Shown here: positions 12,212-22,763 of the stretch, one piece after another
Numbering within the stretch: position 1 is the first letter of the stretch
Layout of the letters: each line of letters starts with the position of its first letter
NCBI GenBank assembly: GCA_015143295.1
Contig: CM026563.1
Location: forward strand, 2,046,001 to 2,110,000
Length of the DNA stretch: 64,000 bases
DNA from: Tetracentron sinense
Taxonomy: Eukaryota > Streptophyta > Magnoliopsida > Trochodendrales > Trochodendraceae
Direction: 5' to 3'
Made by a program: the position numbers and the translations under genes
Notes under the pieces: model-generated
What the model saw: only the letters and a program-made list of their open reading frames with translations
Told to the model about the DNA's origin: nothing
Databases searched by the model: none

Positions 12212-12589
12212 GGGTGTGTTCGGTTGAGGGGTAAATAGGTGAGAGAAAAGAAAGTGAAGTAAAGTAAAAGAAAAGTTTCTCTTGTATGTTTGGTTTGAGA
12301 GAAAAGTGATGAGAGAAAATATATATTTTTCCAAATATACCCCTTGTTTACATTTACAAAACCCTTTTGATAAAAAAATGGTATTGAAATAACAATGGGT
12401 TTTTTTCACTTTCTCTTACTATTCCACCAAAATACTAGAATATAAAATAGGAGTAAGTGAAAGAAAATCTGATACTATTAAGCATCTTGATTTTCTAGAA
12501 AGTGAAACTTTCTTACAAACCGAACAAGGGATAAGTGGGTGTTTCTCTCACATTCACTTCTCCCACTTATCCTCCAAACGAACACACCT
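12212..12589. mobile_element. Tourist-like MITE, 378 bp
   Basis: The ends GGGTGTGTTCGGTTGAGG and CCTCCAAACGAACACACCT are inverted repeats with few mismatches. TAA flanks both sides (12209-12211 and 12590-12592), the PIF/Harbinger target. The interior is AGAAAAG/CTTTCTC-rich and codes for nothing. Confidence 0.75.
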
Positions 12590-12592
12590 TAA

Positions 12593-13472
12593 AAGATGAG
12601 GTCTCACCATACAATCAGTCTTAAAAAGATGCCATAAACACCAGCACCCCAAGTACGTATTATGAAGGAGATCCTAAGATAATAAGATCAAGAAATCTTA
12701 TACTGTTGGGATCGGGTTTGGTCTGGCCCGATCCCCTGTTTTTTTAAACCCTAGTTGAAAATTTTTAACTCCCATACTAGTTAATTTTTTTTAAAAAAAA
12801 TTCTAAACACAAAAATTACATGTTTGACCCTCGGTAATCTTAACCAGAATTAAGAGATGTTTAAATAGACACGAGTAGACATGTGGGATCCGTTTCTCCA
12901 CCTACTTACTTGCGTCAGTGACAACATATGTACCACTATTTGGGTGGTCTGAGATTTATTTCGTTGACGTGAGTTGAGGTGTAAAAGTTTATATGCCCAT
13001 CATTTGACCAATGCAGTTTTAGATGCTAGGCTTTCTAACTTATGGCCTAGTTTTAGGTGCTAGGCAATCAAATTCTAGCACAGCTACTGTCAAACTCTCT
13101 TTTCCCCGCGTCCTAAAATTGTCCAGGCTAAAGGTCTTACGTATGATTCAACAAATTTGTGACCAATGCTCATGGCAGACAGTGAAATGTATCGTCATGT
13201 GATGCTTATAATAATAATAATTATTTTTTAGCAGTATTTAACTGCTTAACTTACGATTGTGTCCTCGTATCATTTTTAATACCTTTTAAACCTTGATTAA
13301 GTTTAATTAAATTAAAATTCAAATTATTTTTTCTAAAAATTAAGGTTGGATTGCTTAACTTTAAGAGTGAATGTTAAAAGTGGGACATGGACTAATGAGG
13401 ACACATCATTTCATTAAATAAGGGAAACCGTCGTAAGTTTTGAACTTTCCTTTTTTTTTTTTGGACTTTGTT
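12593..13472. other. Intergenic DNA without a recognisable feature
   Basis: Low-complexity AT-rich DNA. A short palindrome GGGATCGGG...CCCGATCCC lies near 12710-12740. No coding signal on either strand. Confidence 0.6.
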
Positions 13473-13475
13473 ACT

Positions 13476-13604
13476 GAGACCGCAAAGGGCCGAGACCGTG
13501 CTTGTGATGCACGGATCTCAAAATTTCATTAAATCCATTTTTGAAATTTTGAGATCCATGGATCACATGCACGATCTTGATATGGTCTCGCCCTTTACGG
13601 TCTC
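13476..13604. mobile_element. Foldback MITE, 129 bp
   Basis: The arms pair over nearly their full length: the left GAGACCGCAAAGGGC and the right GCCCTTTACGGTCTC, then GATCTCAAAATTTCA against TGAAATTTTGAGATC in the centre. ACT flanks both sides (13473-13475 and 13605-13607) as a 3-bp target duplication. Confidence 0.72.
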
Positions 13605-14030
13605 ACTAGCATTTTCCTTTTTTTCTTCATGAAAGTAATTGTTAAATAATTGAATTGATATATGGGTACTCCCAAATATATTCCCTAATCCTAATTATTC
13701 ATAATCAATCAATAAAGGTCAAGATTTGAATTATTTTATTTTCTCTTTTTTAATGTCACATCAACTCTATCCTAACCGTTTAATAATTAAAATAAACAAT
13801 TAAAATTTGAGATTTTACTTAGGAGCAGTGTTCTCTGAACCGAGGGAACAGGAACCGATCCCCTCACCGGTTATCAAAACCCCAAAAACACTAATTAAAA
13901 ACCGGTCTGGTTTTAGAAAACTAGGAGAATCGGTTGGTTGAACTAGTAACCGATGGAACCGACAACCGATTATCATAACCGGCTGATCCCTTTCTCCTTT
14001 CTTCCACTGGTTTGCTTCCATGGCAGTTCC

Positions 14031-14151
14031 GAGCTTCATTGACTTGCAATTTCTCTGACAAAGACGAGCTTCTCAAACTAATCACCAAATCCCCACAAAG
14101 CTTAAGAAATCCGGATCTGCTCCCTCTCATCCTCAAAGAGACAGTGTACTC
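14031..14151 (+). pseudogene. Captured gene fragment, left part (unknown product)
   Basis: One frame reads a coding-like peptide containing FSDKDELLKLITKSPQSLR and then DLLPLILKETVY. It stops being meaningful where the LTR element enters at 14152. The same frame resumes at 18470 beyond the insertion. An ATG at 14019 lies in another frame with an early stop. I do not recognise the family. It looks like a piece of a host gene carried by the hAT element. Confidence 0.5.
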
Positions 14152-15749
14152 TGAAAGGGAAAAATCCCGTACATGCCACACGTCTATAGCTGCTTTGCTG
14201 GTAGAGGAATAATAGCAAAACGCCACCTGTGAATGAGTCAGAGGGGGCGGGTGTGCACCCTGAAATAAGCTCCAATGATAAAGTCAGTATAAGGCACAAG
14301 CACATGAACATAAGGCACAAGCACATGAACATAATAGTATAGAGATACTTATCGTGAGGTCACTGAGTATATGCACTTGAGGACGAGCTCTGGTGTTATG
14401 CTCTGGAGATTGTAGCTCAGGAGGCACAAAGAATATGGCTCAGACAACGTAGCTCTGACAACGCACAGACAACGTGGCTCTGACAAGGCACCGACAACGT
14501 AGCTCTGACAACGTAGCTCAGATAAGGCACAGACAACGTAGCTCAGATAAGGCACAGACAACGTAGCTCTGACAAGGCACAGACAACGTAGCTCTAATAA
14601 GGCACAGACAACGTAGCTCTGATAAGGCACCGACAACGTAGCTCTAGCTCAGATAACATAGCTCTGACAACGTGGCTCAGATAAGGCACAGACAACGTAG
14701 CTCTGATAAGGCACCGACAACGTAGCTCTAGCTCGGATAACATAGCTCTGACAACGTAGCTCGGACAAGGCACGGACAACGTAGCTCTGATAAGGCACAG
14801 ACAACGTAGCTCTGACAAGGCACGGACAACGTAGCTCTGACAACGTAGCTCTAGCTCAGAGAACATAGCTCTGACAACGTAGCTCTGATTAACGTAGCTC
14901 TAGCTTGGAGAACATAGCTCTGATTAACGTAGCTCTAGCTCGGATAAGGCATAGACAACGTATACGTTGTGCATCAGGCAACGGGTACGTTGTGCATCAG
15001 GCAACGGGTACGTTGTACATCAGACAACAGGTACGTTGGACATCAGACAACGGGTACGTTGCACAGCAGACAACGGGCAACGAGCTCGGCACTATTCACA
15101 ACATAACGTGACAACGTATTCGGCACCATTCACAGCAGACAACGCTACAACGGATTCGGCACCATTCACAGCAGGCAACGCGACAACGGATTCGGCACCA
15201 TTCACAGTGTCAGGCACAAGTTCAAGGATGATTGCACTCATCAGATGATCAATTGCAAGGTCGTGCAAGTGGCAGTGTGGCCGTTTAGGGAGAGCATCAG
15301 GCGGACATGGCCTATTTGAGAGAATCCGGTGGCCATAAACGATTGTGAGGCCATAAAGAGCATCAAGTAGCCGGATAACACCAAAGGAAAATGAGAGAAT
15401 CAGGTGAGTGGCCGCCTGCACAGCCCTTCGGGGCGGGGGTGTGAATGACTCAAGCTTCTCAGATCTCCCTCTTCCTCTTCTTCTTCATCTTCTTCTTCTT
15501 CCCTTTCTTTCCTCTCTTGCCTTTCGCACGATCCTCCTCTTCTCTCTGGTGATTCTTGCTTATTTATAGGCATTTGGAGTCATCATGACTTGTGTAGTCA
15601 TGATGAAGTCACCTGCCAGGCAACACTCAAGAGTGCCAGCACATAGCCCAAGTGGGCTTATGTCGGCTAAATTGTTAGAATTTGCTAGGGTGAGAAATCC
15701 CTATTTTACCCCTTCTTTTTACTCATTTTTACGAATTTTATCCGTTACA
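14152..15749 (-). repeat. Left LTR (3' LTR) of element 1
   Basis: 1,598 bp, starting TGAAAGGGAAAAATCCCG and ending TTTTATCCGTTACA. It contains the minisatellite block at 14425-15080 and pyrimidine-rich DNA near 15460-15550. Translations of the repeats (SYVV..LSELRC patterns) are not proteins. Confidence 0.88.
14425..15200. repeat. ACAACG minisatellite in left LTR of element 1
   Basis: Many short units combine ACAACGTAGCTC with TGATAAGGCAC or TGACAAGGCAC (period roughly 20-40 bp). These are followed by four or five 23-24 bp units of the form ACGGGTACGTTGTGCATCAGGCA and then CATTCACAGCAG...ACAACG units. The ACAACG and CGTTGT words form hairpins. Confidence 0.85.
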
Positions 15750-16823
15750 TTTAGCCCATTCTCGGTGCCTTGGACTTCGTTCGAGGTGCCGAGAATACTT
15801 CATGGATAAAATTCCCGCTCTCCGCTCTCTTCCGTTGTAGATGCTTCATTCTCACAGATACGTTGTGCTTTCGCATGAAGACTGATGTTGTGAAGGCAGA
15901 GCTCGCCGAGGAGTTAGAGCGAATCATTGACAACGAGGCCGAGCTTGCGAACATCAACGAGGACGAGCTTGTGCCAGCGAAAACGAGCTTGTATCAGCCC
16001 CTAGTCATGTCAGAGCAATTGCTTCTTGTGCATAGTACCTCAGAGCATGTGTTAGAGAGCACGGGAATGTACATGTAGCAAAAATGAAGTCATTAGGTAC
16101 TTCGAGCACGGGAAGGGGCATGAACACGTGAAGATGCATGAGCACAGAGATTCACTTGATAAGCACAGAGATTCACTTGATAAACACATAGATGAGTTTG
16201 CAGTAGAAACCATCATAAATATAGACAAATGCTATTTCACGCGAATGACTCGTAATGGGGCATCATGGCACCATGCTCAGATGGCATTGCATAAAAATAA
16301 GTCAATTGGTCGCTTACCGGGCAATGCATCTGACTGAGTCACAGAGGTCCCGTAGTGAGCATCATGCTTAGATATGTGTTGAATCGTGTGGTAAGACACC
16401 TTGCTCGGATGACATGTCATCAAGAAGCTACAAGTGTCCCATCACCGTATTCAGACATATCAGATAAGACATCATTTGACATTGCATTCACGATGTTTTT
16501 TACTTGATATGGCACTGGTCGCTTCTCTTGATCATTCACTTGATAAGTCACTTGATAGGCTGATAATTCACTCGATAATTCACTTGATATTAAAAATTCA
16601 CTAGAGCATGCACTGGATAGTTCAATTGATAAATTACTTGAGGATGAGAATGCACTCGATAATTACCTCTTGATTGTTACCATGCAGTGAAAGCCCCATT
16701 CAGACGTAGAAGATGCTCGTCATTTGTGATTGTCTAAGCCCCTTTGCCTCATTCTTAACTGTTCCCACAGACAACGTTACAACGGATTTAGCACTATTCA
16801 CAGCACAACGCGACAACGGAGAT
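15750..16823 (-). mobile_element. Internal remnant of element 1
   Basis: The left part (about 15860-16070, plus strand) keeps a glutamate-rich, coil-like peptide (ELAEELERII, NEAELANINEDEL). It may be the tail of the antisense gene seen complete in elements 2 and 3. Repeated ATTCACTTGATAAGCACAGAG and ACTTGATA words fill 16140-16680. A block near 16258-16330 (ATGGCACCATGCTCAGATGGCATT) matches the spacer between the antisense gene and pol in the relatives. No integrase is left. Confidence 0.6.
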
Positions 16824-16841
16824 TCCCACATACGGTACCAT
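16824..16841 (-). other. Degenerate primer site of element 1
   Basis: On the minus strand: TGGTACCGTATGTGGGAA, just inside the right LTR. It differs at three positions from the TGGCGCCGTCTGTGGGAT site of element 2, supporting both the orientation and the kinship. Confidence 0.68.
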
Positions 16842-16843
16842 TT

Positions 16844-18469
16844 TGAAAGGGAAAAATCCCGTACATGCCACACGTGTATAGCTGCTTTGCTGGTAGAGGA
16901 ATAATAGCAAAACGCCACCTGTGAATGAGTCAGAGGGGGCGGGTGTGCACCCTGAAATAAGCTCCGATGATAAAGTCAGTATAAGGCACAAGCACATGAA
17001 CATAATAGTATAGAGATACTTATCGTGAGGTCACTGGGTATATGCACTTGAGGACGAGCTCTGGTGTTATGCTCTGGAGATTGTAGCTCAGGAGGCACAA
17101 AGAATATGGCTCAGACAACGTAGCTCTGACAACGCACAGACAACGTGGCTCTGACAAGGCACCGACAACGTAGCTCTGACAACGTAGCTCAGATAAGGCA
17201 CAGACAACGTAGCTCTGACAAGGCACAGAAAACATAGCTCTGATAAGGCACCGACAACGTAGCTCTGATAAGGCACCGACAACGTAGCTCTAGCTCGGAT
17301 AACATAGCTCTGACAACGTGGCTCAGATAAGGCACAGACAACGTAGCTCTGATAAGGCACTGACAACGTAGCTCTAGCTCGGATAACATAGCTCTGACAA
17401 CGTAGCTCGGACAAGGCACGGACAACGTAGCTCTGATAAGGCACAGACAACGTAGCTCTGACAAGGCACGGACAACGTAGCTCGGACAACGTAGCTCTAG
17501 CTCGGAGAACATAGCTCTGACAATGTAGCTCTGATTAACGTAGCTCTAGCTCGGAGAACATAGCTCTGACAACGTAGCTCTGATTAACGTAGCTCTAGCT
17601 CTAAGAACATAGCTCTGACAACGTAGCTCTGATTAACGTAGCTCTAGCTCGGATAAGGCACAGACAACGTATACGTTGTGCATCAAGCAACGGGTACGTT
17701 GTGCATCACGCAACGGGTACGTTGTACATCAGACAACGGGTACGTTGGACATCAGACAACGGATACGTTGCACAGCAGACAACGGATACGTTGCACAGCA
17801 GACAACGGGCAACGAGCTCGGCACTATTCACAACATAACGTGACAACGTATTCGGCACCATTCACAGCAGACAACGCTACAACGGATTCGGCACCATTCA
17901 CAGCAGGCAACGCGACAACGGATTCGGCACCATTCACAGTGTCAGGCACAAGTTCAAGGATGATTGCACTCATCAGATGATCAATTGCAAAGTCGTGCCA
18001 GTGGCAGTGTGGCCGTTTAGGGAGAGCATCAGGCGGACATGGCCTATTTGAGAGAATCCGGTGGCCATAAACGATTGTGAGGCCATAAAGAGCATCAAGT
18101 AGCCGGATAACACCAAAGGAAAATGAGAGAATCAGGTGAGTGGCCGCCTGCACAGCCCTTCGGGGCAGGGGTGTGAATGACTCAAGCTTCTCAGATCTCC
18201 CTCTTCCTCTTCTTCTTCTTCCCTTTCTTTCCTCTCTTGCCTTTCGCACCATCCTCCTCTTCTCTCTGGTGATTCTTGCTTATTTATAGGCATTTGGAGT
18301 CATCATGACTTGTGTAGTTATGATGAAGTCACCTGCCAGACAACACTCAAGAGTGCCAGCACATAGCCCAAGTGGGCTTATGTCGGCTAAATTGTTAGAA
18401 TTTGCTAGGGTGAGAAATCCCTATTTTACCCCTTCTTTTTACTCATTTTTACGAATTTTATCCGTTACA
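16844..18469 (-). repeat. Right LTR (5' LTR) of element 1
   Basis: 1,626 bp, near-identical to the left LTR apart from point changes and different repeat copy numbers. The repeat block (17110-17820) has more TCTGATTAACGTAGCTCTAGC units than the left copy, while the left copy has an extra AAGGCACAAGCACATGAACAT unit. Confidence 0.88.
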
Positions 18470-18622
18470 TACTCCAAATCAAATGATCCAGAGCAAACGA
18501 AATCCGAATCTGAGTTAAACACCAATCTCTTATCCCTACACTCTTTCTTCTTAAAGCTTTATGGCTTCCCCAAAACTGAACTCTTCCTATGTTTCTTCCT
18601 AAAAGGTTTCTTCAAAACTTAG
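18470..18622 (+). pseudogene. Captured gene fragment, right part (unknown product)
   Basis: This continues the frame of the fragment at 14031-14151 across the target duplication TACTC. The peptide includes SNDPEQTKSESELNTNLL, FFLKLYGFPKTELF and ends in a stop at 18620-18622. The composition looks like genuine protein, unlike the surrounding repeats. No family is recognised. Confidence 0.48.
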
Positions 18623-18848
18623 ATTTTCTCTTCCTTTTGTGGGTTTTTGCAAAACCCTTTTTCCGTGGCAGTCGCTTGGTGTCCTTATTCTTCTTCCTCG
18701 GATCTGAGCTATAATTCTCCTGCTCCAACATGAATCCCATGTCATCGTCATCATCTAAAACCCTAATTCTCTTACGCAATTGTTTCGCACGAGTTTTTCT
18801 CCTATCAAAAGAATGTTTTTGGGGTTTCCATTTAACAATCTTTCTCAC
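18612..18848 (-). pseudogene. Lysine/arginine-rich minus-strand frame in the hAT element
   Basis: A 78-residue frame with an acidic patch (LDDDDDMGF) and a basic tail (KRLPRKKGF, KTHKRKRKSKF), reminiscent of a nuclear or nucleolar protein end. It lies opposite to, and just past, the other captured fragment, so it may be a second captured piece of different origin. I do not recognise it, and chance is not excluded. Confidence 0.3.
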
Positions 18849-18925
18849 TGGTGGAACTGGTAATCGGGAACCGGTCCTCCAACTGGTTTGACGGCTGGTG
18901 CGGTTCTAAAAACAGTGCTTGGGAG

Positions 18926-19621
18926 TATCCCTAGACTAAATCTAGGTAATCAGCCTTGTTAGTGGGTTTTTAATTTGAGTGTATTGTGTACAATACATTA
19001 TTGATTATTCAATCTACCATTAGTAGTTAGTTGAGTAGGGCTTTAGTAACTGGCGAGTGGAGCTTGCTTGCCACATCACCAAGCAAAAGCAAAAGCTCTC
19101 TTACGTTAGACTTGGTTAGTTGCAAAACTCTCGACGTCTAATCTGAGCTAGAGGGACAGGTTAATGCTGATGTTCATCACTACCATTAACTTTCCCTAAT
19201 TAAAAAGAAAAAGGTGCCATGGATCAATATATCTCTTCTAAAATCATAATCAGAAGGAGATGAGGAGATTGTGGGGTTGACCAGGTCTACTATCTCTAAT
19301 AATCTCACTTCCCAAATCAAGCATGGCCTCTCAACTTCCTTCCGTTAAATCTCATTATCGCAAATTCCCTTTTCTTAACTAACTTAACCAACCCCCACCA
19401 ACCTCCCTTTCTCCTTAAAACCATCATTTCATTATTCCCTCTCTCTCTCCTTAAAAAAAAAAAAAAAAAAGGCTGACCCCAAAACCTGCAACTCCCGCTT
19501 TTTCAGTTCTTCCTCATTCCACCCAAACCTTCGCTTTAAGCAATCCCTCCAAAAACTTCCATTTTTACATCTCTCCATTTCCCTTCCTTTGATTCTCTCT
19601 CTCTCTCTCTCTTTTGGCTTC
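18926..19621 (+). promoter_or_regulatory. Upstream region and 5' leader of the glutaredoxin-like gene
   Basis: No other gene is visible. The last 200 bp are pyrimidine-rich with CTCTCT runs (19440-19450 and 19591-19612) and an A18 tract, typical of a plant 5' leader. I cannot fix the transcription start or a convincing TATA box. Confidence 0.4.
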
Positions 19622-20353
19622 ATGTGGCCACCGTGGGGGAAATCAACAGGTCGGAATCACACTTCAACGACCTCCTCTTCGAATTTCACATTCTCAACGT
19701 TCAAAGACATTCAAAGCCTCTGCAAAGAAGAACCCCAGCTCGACCACCTTAAAAACCCCTCCATTTTCCACCGCATCCGAGTCTCTAGATCAGTCCTCCG
19801 TACCTGGAGTTCCTGTTCGACCCTACCAGACCTACCTCCCGAACCTAATGCACCACCACCACTCCCATCACCAGACCCCTCCATCACTCTCGTAGGTGCC
19901 GAGAAACGCATCGTCGTCTACTTCACCAGTCTCCGCGTCGTCCGCAAAACCTTCGAGGACTGCCGAACCGTCCGATCCATATTGAGAGGCTTTCGACTCT
20001 CCATTGACGAGCGAGATCTCTCGATGGACGCTGGGTTTTTTGAGGAGTTGCAGGGGATCTTGGGTCGGAAAAATCTGACCCTACCTAGGGTTTTCATCGG
20101 CGGGAGATACGTTGGTGGGGCCGACGAGATCAGGCAGCTCCACGAAACCGGCGAGTTGAAGAAATTCGTTGAAGGGTTCCCGGCGGCGGAACCCGGTGTC
20201 TGCGATGGATGTGCAGGGTTCCAGTTTATTCTCTGTGATCAGTGCAACGGCAGCCATAAGTGCTATGTGGAGAAGGGTGGGTTCAGGAGTTGTTCTGCTT
20301 GCAACGAGAACGGTCTGATCAGGTGCCATTTTTGTTCCTCTGTAGCCCTGTGA
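19622..20353 (+). CDS. Glutaredoxin-domain protein with C-terminal CxxC zinc-finger-like tail (At5g39865-like family)
   Basis: An intronless 243-residue protein starting MWPPWGKS, the usual start in this plant-only family. A Ser/Thr-rich N-terminus with FKDIQSLC leads to a proline-rich linker (about 78-90). A glutaredoxin fold follows (about 93-192): RIVVYFTSLR, then LPRVFIGGRYVGGADEI with the cis-proline and glutathione-contact GG-D. The tail (about 193-243) has four CxxC pairs: CDGC, CDQC, CSAC and CHFC. The usual CPYC/CGFS active-site motif is absent; only a lone Cys appears downstream (KTFEDC). Normal thiol oxidoreductase activity is therefore doubtful, and the cysteine tail suggests zinc binding or a partner-binding role. 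No intron or damage is seen, so it is likely functional. An in-frame TTG at 19589 is not needed as a start. Confidence 0.93.
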   Translation: MWPPWGKSTGRNHTSTTSSSNFTFSTFKDIQSLCKEEPQLDHLKNPSIFHRIRVSRSVLRTWSSCSTLPDLPPEPNAPPPLPSPDPSITLVGAEKRIVVYFTSLRVVRKTFEDCRTVRSILRGFRLSIDERDLSMDAGFFEELQGILGRKNLTLPRVFIGGRYVGGADEIRQLHETGELKKFVEGFPAAEPGVCDGCAGFQFILCDQCNGSHKCYVEKGGFRSCSACNENGLIRCHFCSSVAL

Positions 20354-20429
20354 TCCAGCGAATCATAAAGAGAGAGACAGAGAGAGAAAGGCGTCCTAAA
20401 AGAAACCCTTATTTTTCAAAATTTTAGGG

Positions 20430-20776
20430 TTTTTTCTTGTTATTTGCATTCTCAGAGGGAAGAAGAAGAGAATTTCTTTCTTTCTTTCTTGTTTGTTTTC
20501 CCCGTATTTTGTGGGATTTGATTCCCTGTATCGTCCTCTATCTTTCATTAAATGGGGACGTGGATCACAACAAGCTTACCTTTTCTTGATTGATTAGTAA
20601 ATAGGACATCATATATTTTTATTCAATCTATATGTCTTACATGCAATCTCCTCCTTTATTTTTATTTTGTTATGTCGAAGGCAATCAGATCGCCGTCGGG
20701 TCCATTGCACCGTTTTGGACAGTGCTGATCATGCAATTATGTTGACTTTGGACTTTCATGATACTACATTATTTTA
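20430..20776 (+). repeat. 3' flank of the glutaredoxin gene, copy 1 of a direct duplication
   Basis: This stretch (TTTCTTGTTATTTGCATTCT ... GTGGATCACAACAAG ... GGCAATCAGATCGCC ... TACTACATTATTTTA) recurs in the same orientation at 22197-22575 with point and indel differences. It includes the gene's likely 3' untranslated part. The copy boundaries suggest a local duplication of the gene's end without the coding region. Confidence 0.82.
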
Positions 20777-21500
20777 GGGGTAGTGTTAGGCTCATGCACT
20801 CTTTTATAACTACACCCCAAACTGGGCCTCGGATTCTCTCTTGCTGATGTTAGAAAATGATGTCTTGGGCTATCACACAATATCCGAAAAGTGATGGAGA
20901 AGTCAAAATCATGGGGACATTTGACGATAAGTACAAAAAAAAAAAGGAAGAGAGATATCAAGTAGAGAGAAGTCAAAATAATGAGGAAAAAATGAAACGA
21001 CTTCTCCCTTTTTTATCACCACATGTCATGGAAGCTCGAGACCATTTTCTGGCATCAAGGAGAGAGAATTAGGTCCCCAAACTTATTATTGGACTTAAAA
21101 TAAAAGTAAAAAGACAAAAAAAACCTTCATTCTTCTTCAACACATCTCCTCTCCATTCTTCTCTCTCTTATCAGAGATAAAACCTTACTTTGTAGATTAT
21201 TTTTTATTTATTGGTTTTTCCAATTTATATAAGACCCCTTTCTCCTATTTGTTTAGTCGTCAATCTAAGAAAATAAAGCAATGTGTTTGAGCGGTGATGA
21301 TATTGTACACACACTTTTCAGATTCTCTTCTTCTCGTTTGATTGTATTACAAAGATTAAAATAAAATAAAAATTAAAAAGGGAGCAAAAAGACATTGAAA
21401 TCGTGCAAAATTGCTTTTTTTGTAGGCTTTTTAACATGGACATGACATCAACAACAACTTTTTAATTGAACTTGAAATGACAAAGAACATAACACATTAA

Positions 21501-21773
21501 GACCTTGTTTGGTTAAACTTCTCTCAAAAGTAACTTTTTAACTCCATTCTTTGCAAAATGTGAGTCAATGAGAGTATGATGACTTTTCTTAAAAGCTAAA
21601 ACCTTCCATTGAAATGGAAGTATGTGGAATTCACCCCTACTAGCTTCTTTTAAAAATCAAAATTTAGACTTCTGTGCATTTAATGAACAATAAACTACAT
21701 GCAATTTTTTTCAACTTTTAACTTTCATAAAAAAAGAAATAAAGTCAATCCAAAAATTTACCCAAACACAACG
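21501..21773. mobile_element. Possible Tourist-like MITE
   Basis: GACCTTGTTTGGTTAAA at the left and TTTACCCAAACACAACG at the right are imperfect inverted repeats. TAA stands on each side (21498-21500 and 21774-21776). The interior is AT-rich and non-coding. Confidence 0.5.
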
Positions 21774-22196
21774 TAAATGTGTTACGTGTTTTTCTTTTTA
21801 ATTCTCAAATAAAAAAAAGAAATTAAATGAGAATGAGAAAAAAAAATAATATGTACCTTTATAATTAAAATAAAATAAAAACATAAAAAATAAGATAGGA
21901 GAAGAGAGAAGAATAACTCATTTAAGAGAGGACCTTCGTAGCCAGAGATGATCCTAAGTCATTTATAATACTATATCTTAACTGACTTATCTTATGCAGC
22001 TACTCACATCATGTAACTACCCACAATTTCATTAAGTAACTCTCTACAATTTCTCACAACTCTTAAAAATAACCTACATTTTTATCTTCAACAAAAAGCA
22101 CTTAACAAATTTGATTTCATATAAAAGGAGATTTACACCTTTATCTCAAATTCGTCCATTTGTCCATTCGAGGCCAAAAGAGAATGAAATTAGAAA

Positions 22197-22575
22197 GGAT
22201 TTTTTTCTTGTTATTTGCATTCTAAGAGAGAGATAGTGGAAGGGAAGAAGAGAATTCGTTTTTTTTTTTTTTTGTTTTTGGTGGGGAGTGGGGATTGAAT
22301 TCCTATATCCTCTTCTTGAGATGTGGATCACAACAAGGTAACAAGCTAATCTTTTCTTCTCTTTGATTATAAAATAGGACCCCATATATTTTTATTCAAT
22401 ATATGCGTCCTACATGGAATATCCTCTTCTTTTCATTTGTTATGCGCAAGGCAATCAGATCACCATCGGGTCTAGTGCATTGTTTTGGACGGTTGGTAAA
22501 AAAGTCTTTAGATTTGACGGTGTTGATCATATAATCATGTTGACTTTGGATCTTGATGGATACTACATTATTTTA
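22197..22575 (+). repeat. Copy 2 of the duplicated glutaredoxin 3' flank
   Basis: Direct repeat of 20430-20776 with an enlarged T-tract and an extra segment near 22495-22520. The short reading frames in it (for example 22414-22599) have no family match that I know and probably reflect untranslated DNA. Between the copies (20777-22196) only short repeats and a possible MITE are visible. Confidence 0.8.
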
Positions 22576-22763
22576 TTAGAGACAACGATGATGAAGTAGT
22601 GAAAGGGCAATCGGAGAGAACAAATTGTCTTATAGTGATCTTCAATTCTTTTTATGAGTTTTTATGAGCGGCCAACATTGTAAGGTGTTTTTCAACCTTT
22701 GAAAATCCTGATTAAATTAATATTAACAATTAAGATTGTAATAGTTTAAATACAAAGAGAATC

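Larger units (their letters stand above)
14152..18469 (-). mobile_element. Non-autonomous Gypsy element (family element 1) with intact LTRs
   Basis: Two long LTRs flank only about 1.1 kb of internal DNA with no gag or pol. The target duplication TACTC (14147-14151 and 18470-18474) is perfect. On the minus strand a degenerate primer site stands next to the right LTR, so the element reads right to left. The LTR end TTACGAATTTTATCCGTTACA and the internal spacer motifs match elements 2 and 3 in this window, so it is a deletion derivative of that family. It inserted into the hAT element at 13826-18917. Confidence 0.88.
13826..18917. mobile_element. hAT-type non-autonomous element carrying gene fragments
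   Basis: The ends CAGTGTTCTCTGAACCG and CGGTTCTAAAAACAGTG are inverted repeats of hAT type. CTTAGGAG (13818-13825) and CTTGGGAG (18918-18925) flank it, an 8-bp target duplication with one mismatch. Subtracting the LTR element inserted at 14152 leaves about 769 bp. This core has ACCGGTT-rich ends around coding-like DNA and no transposase, so it would depend on a hAT transposase elsewhere. Confidence 0.72.

Noticed and set aside
14349..14866. Overlapping minus-strand frames with repeated SYVV/SELRC peptides
   Set aside because: They are translations of the ACAACG minisatellite in the LTR of element 1; the same occurs at 17020-17512.
14425..15080. CRISPR-like array of short repeats
   Set aside because: Units are irregular, abut without unique spacers, and lie inside a plant LTR.
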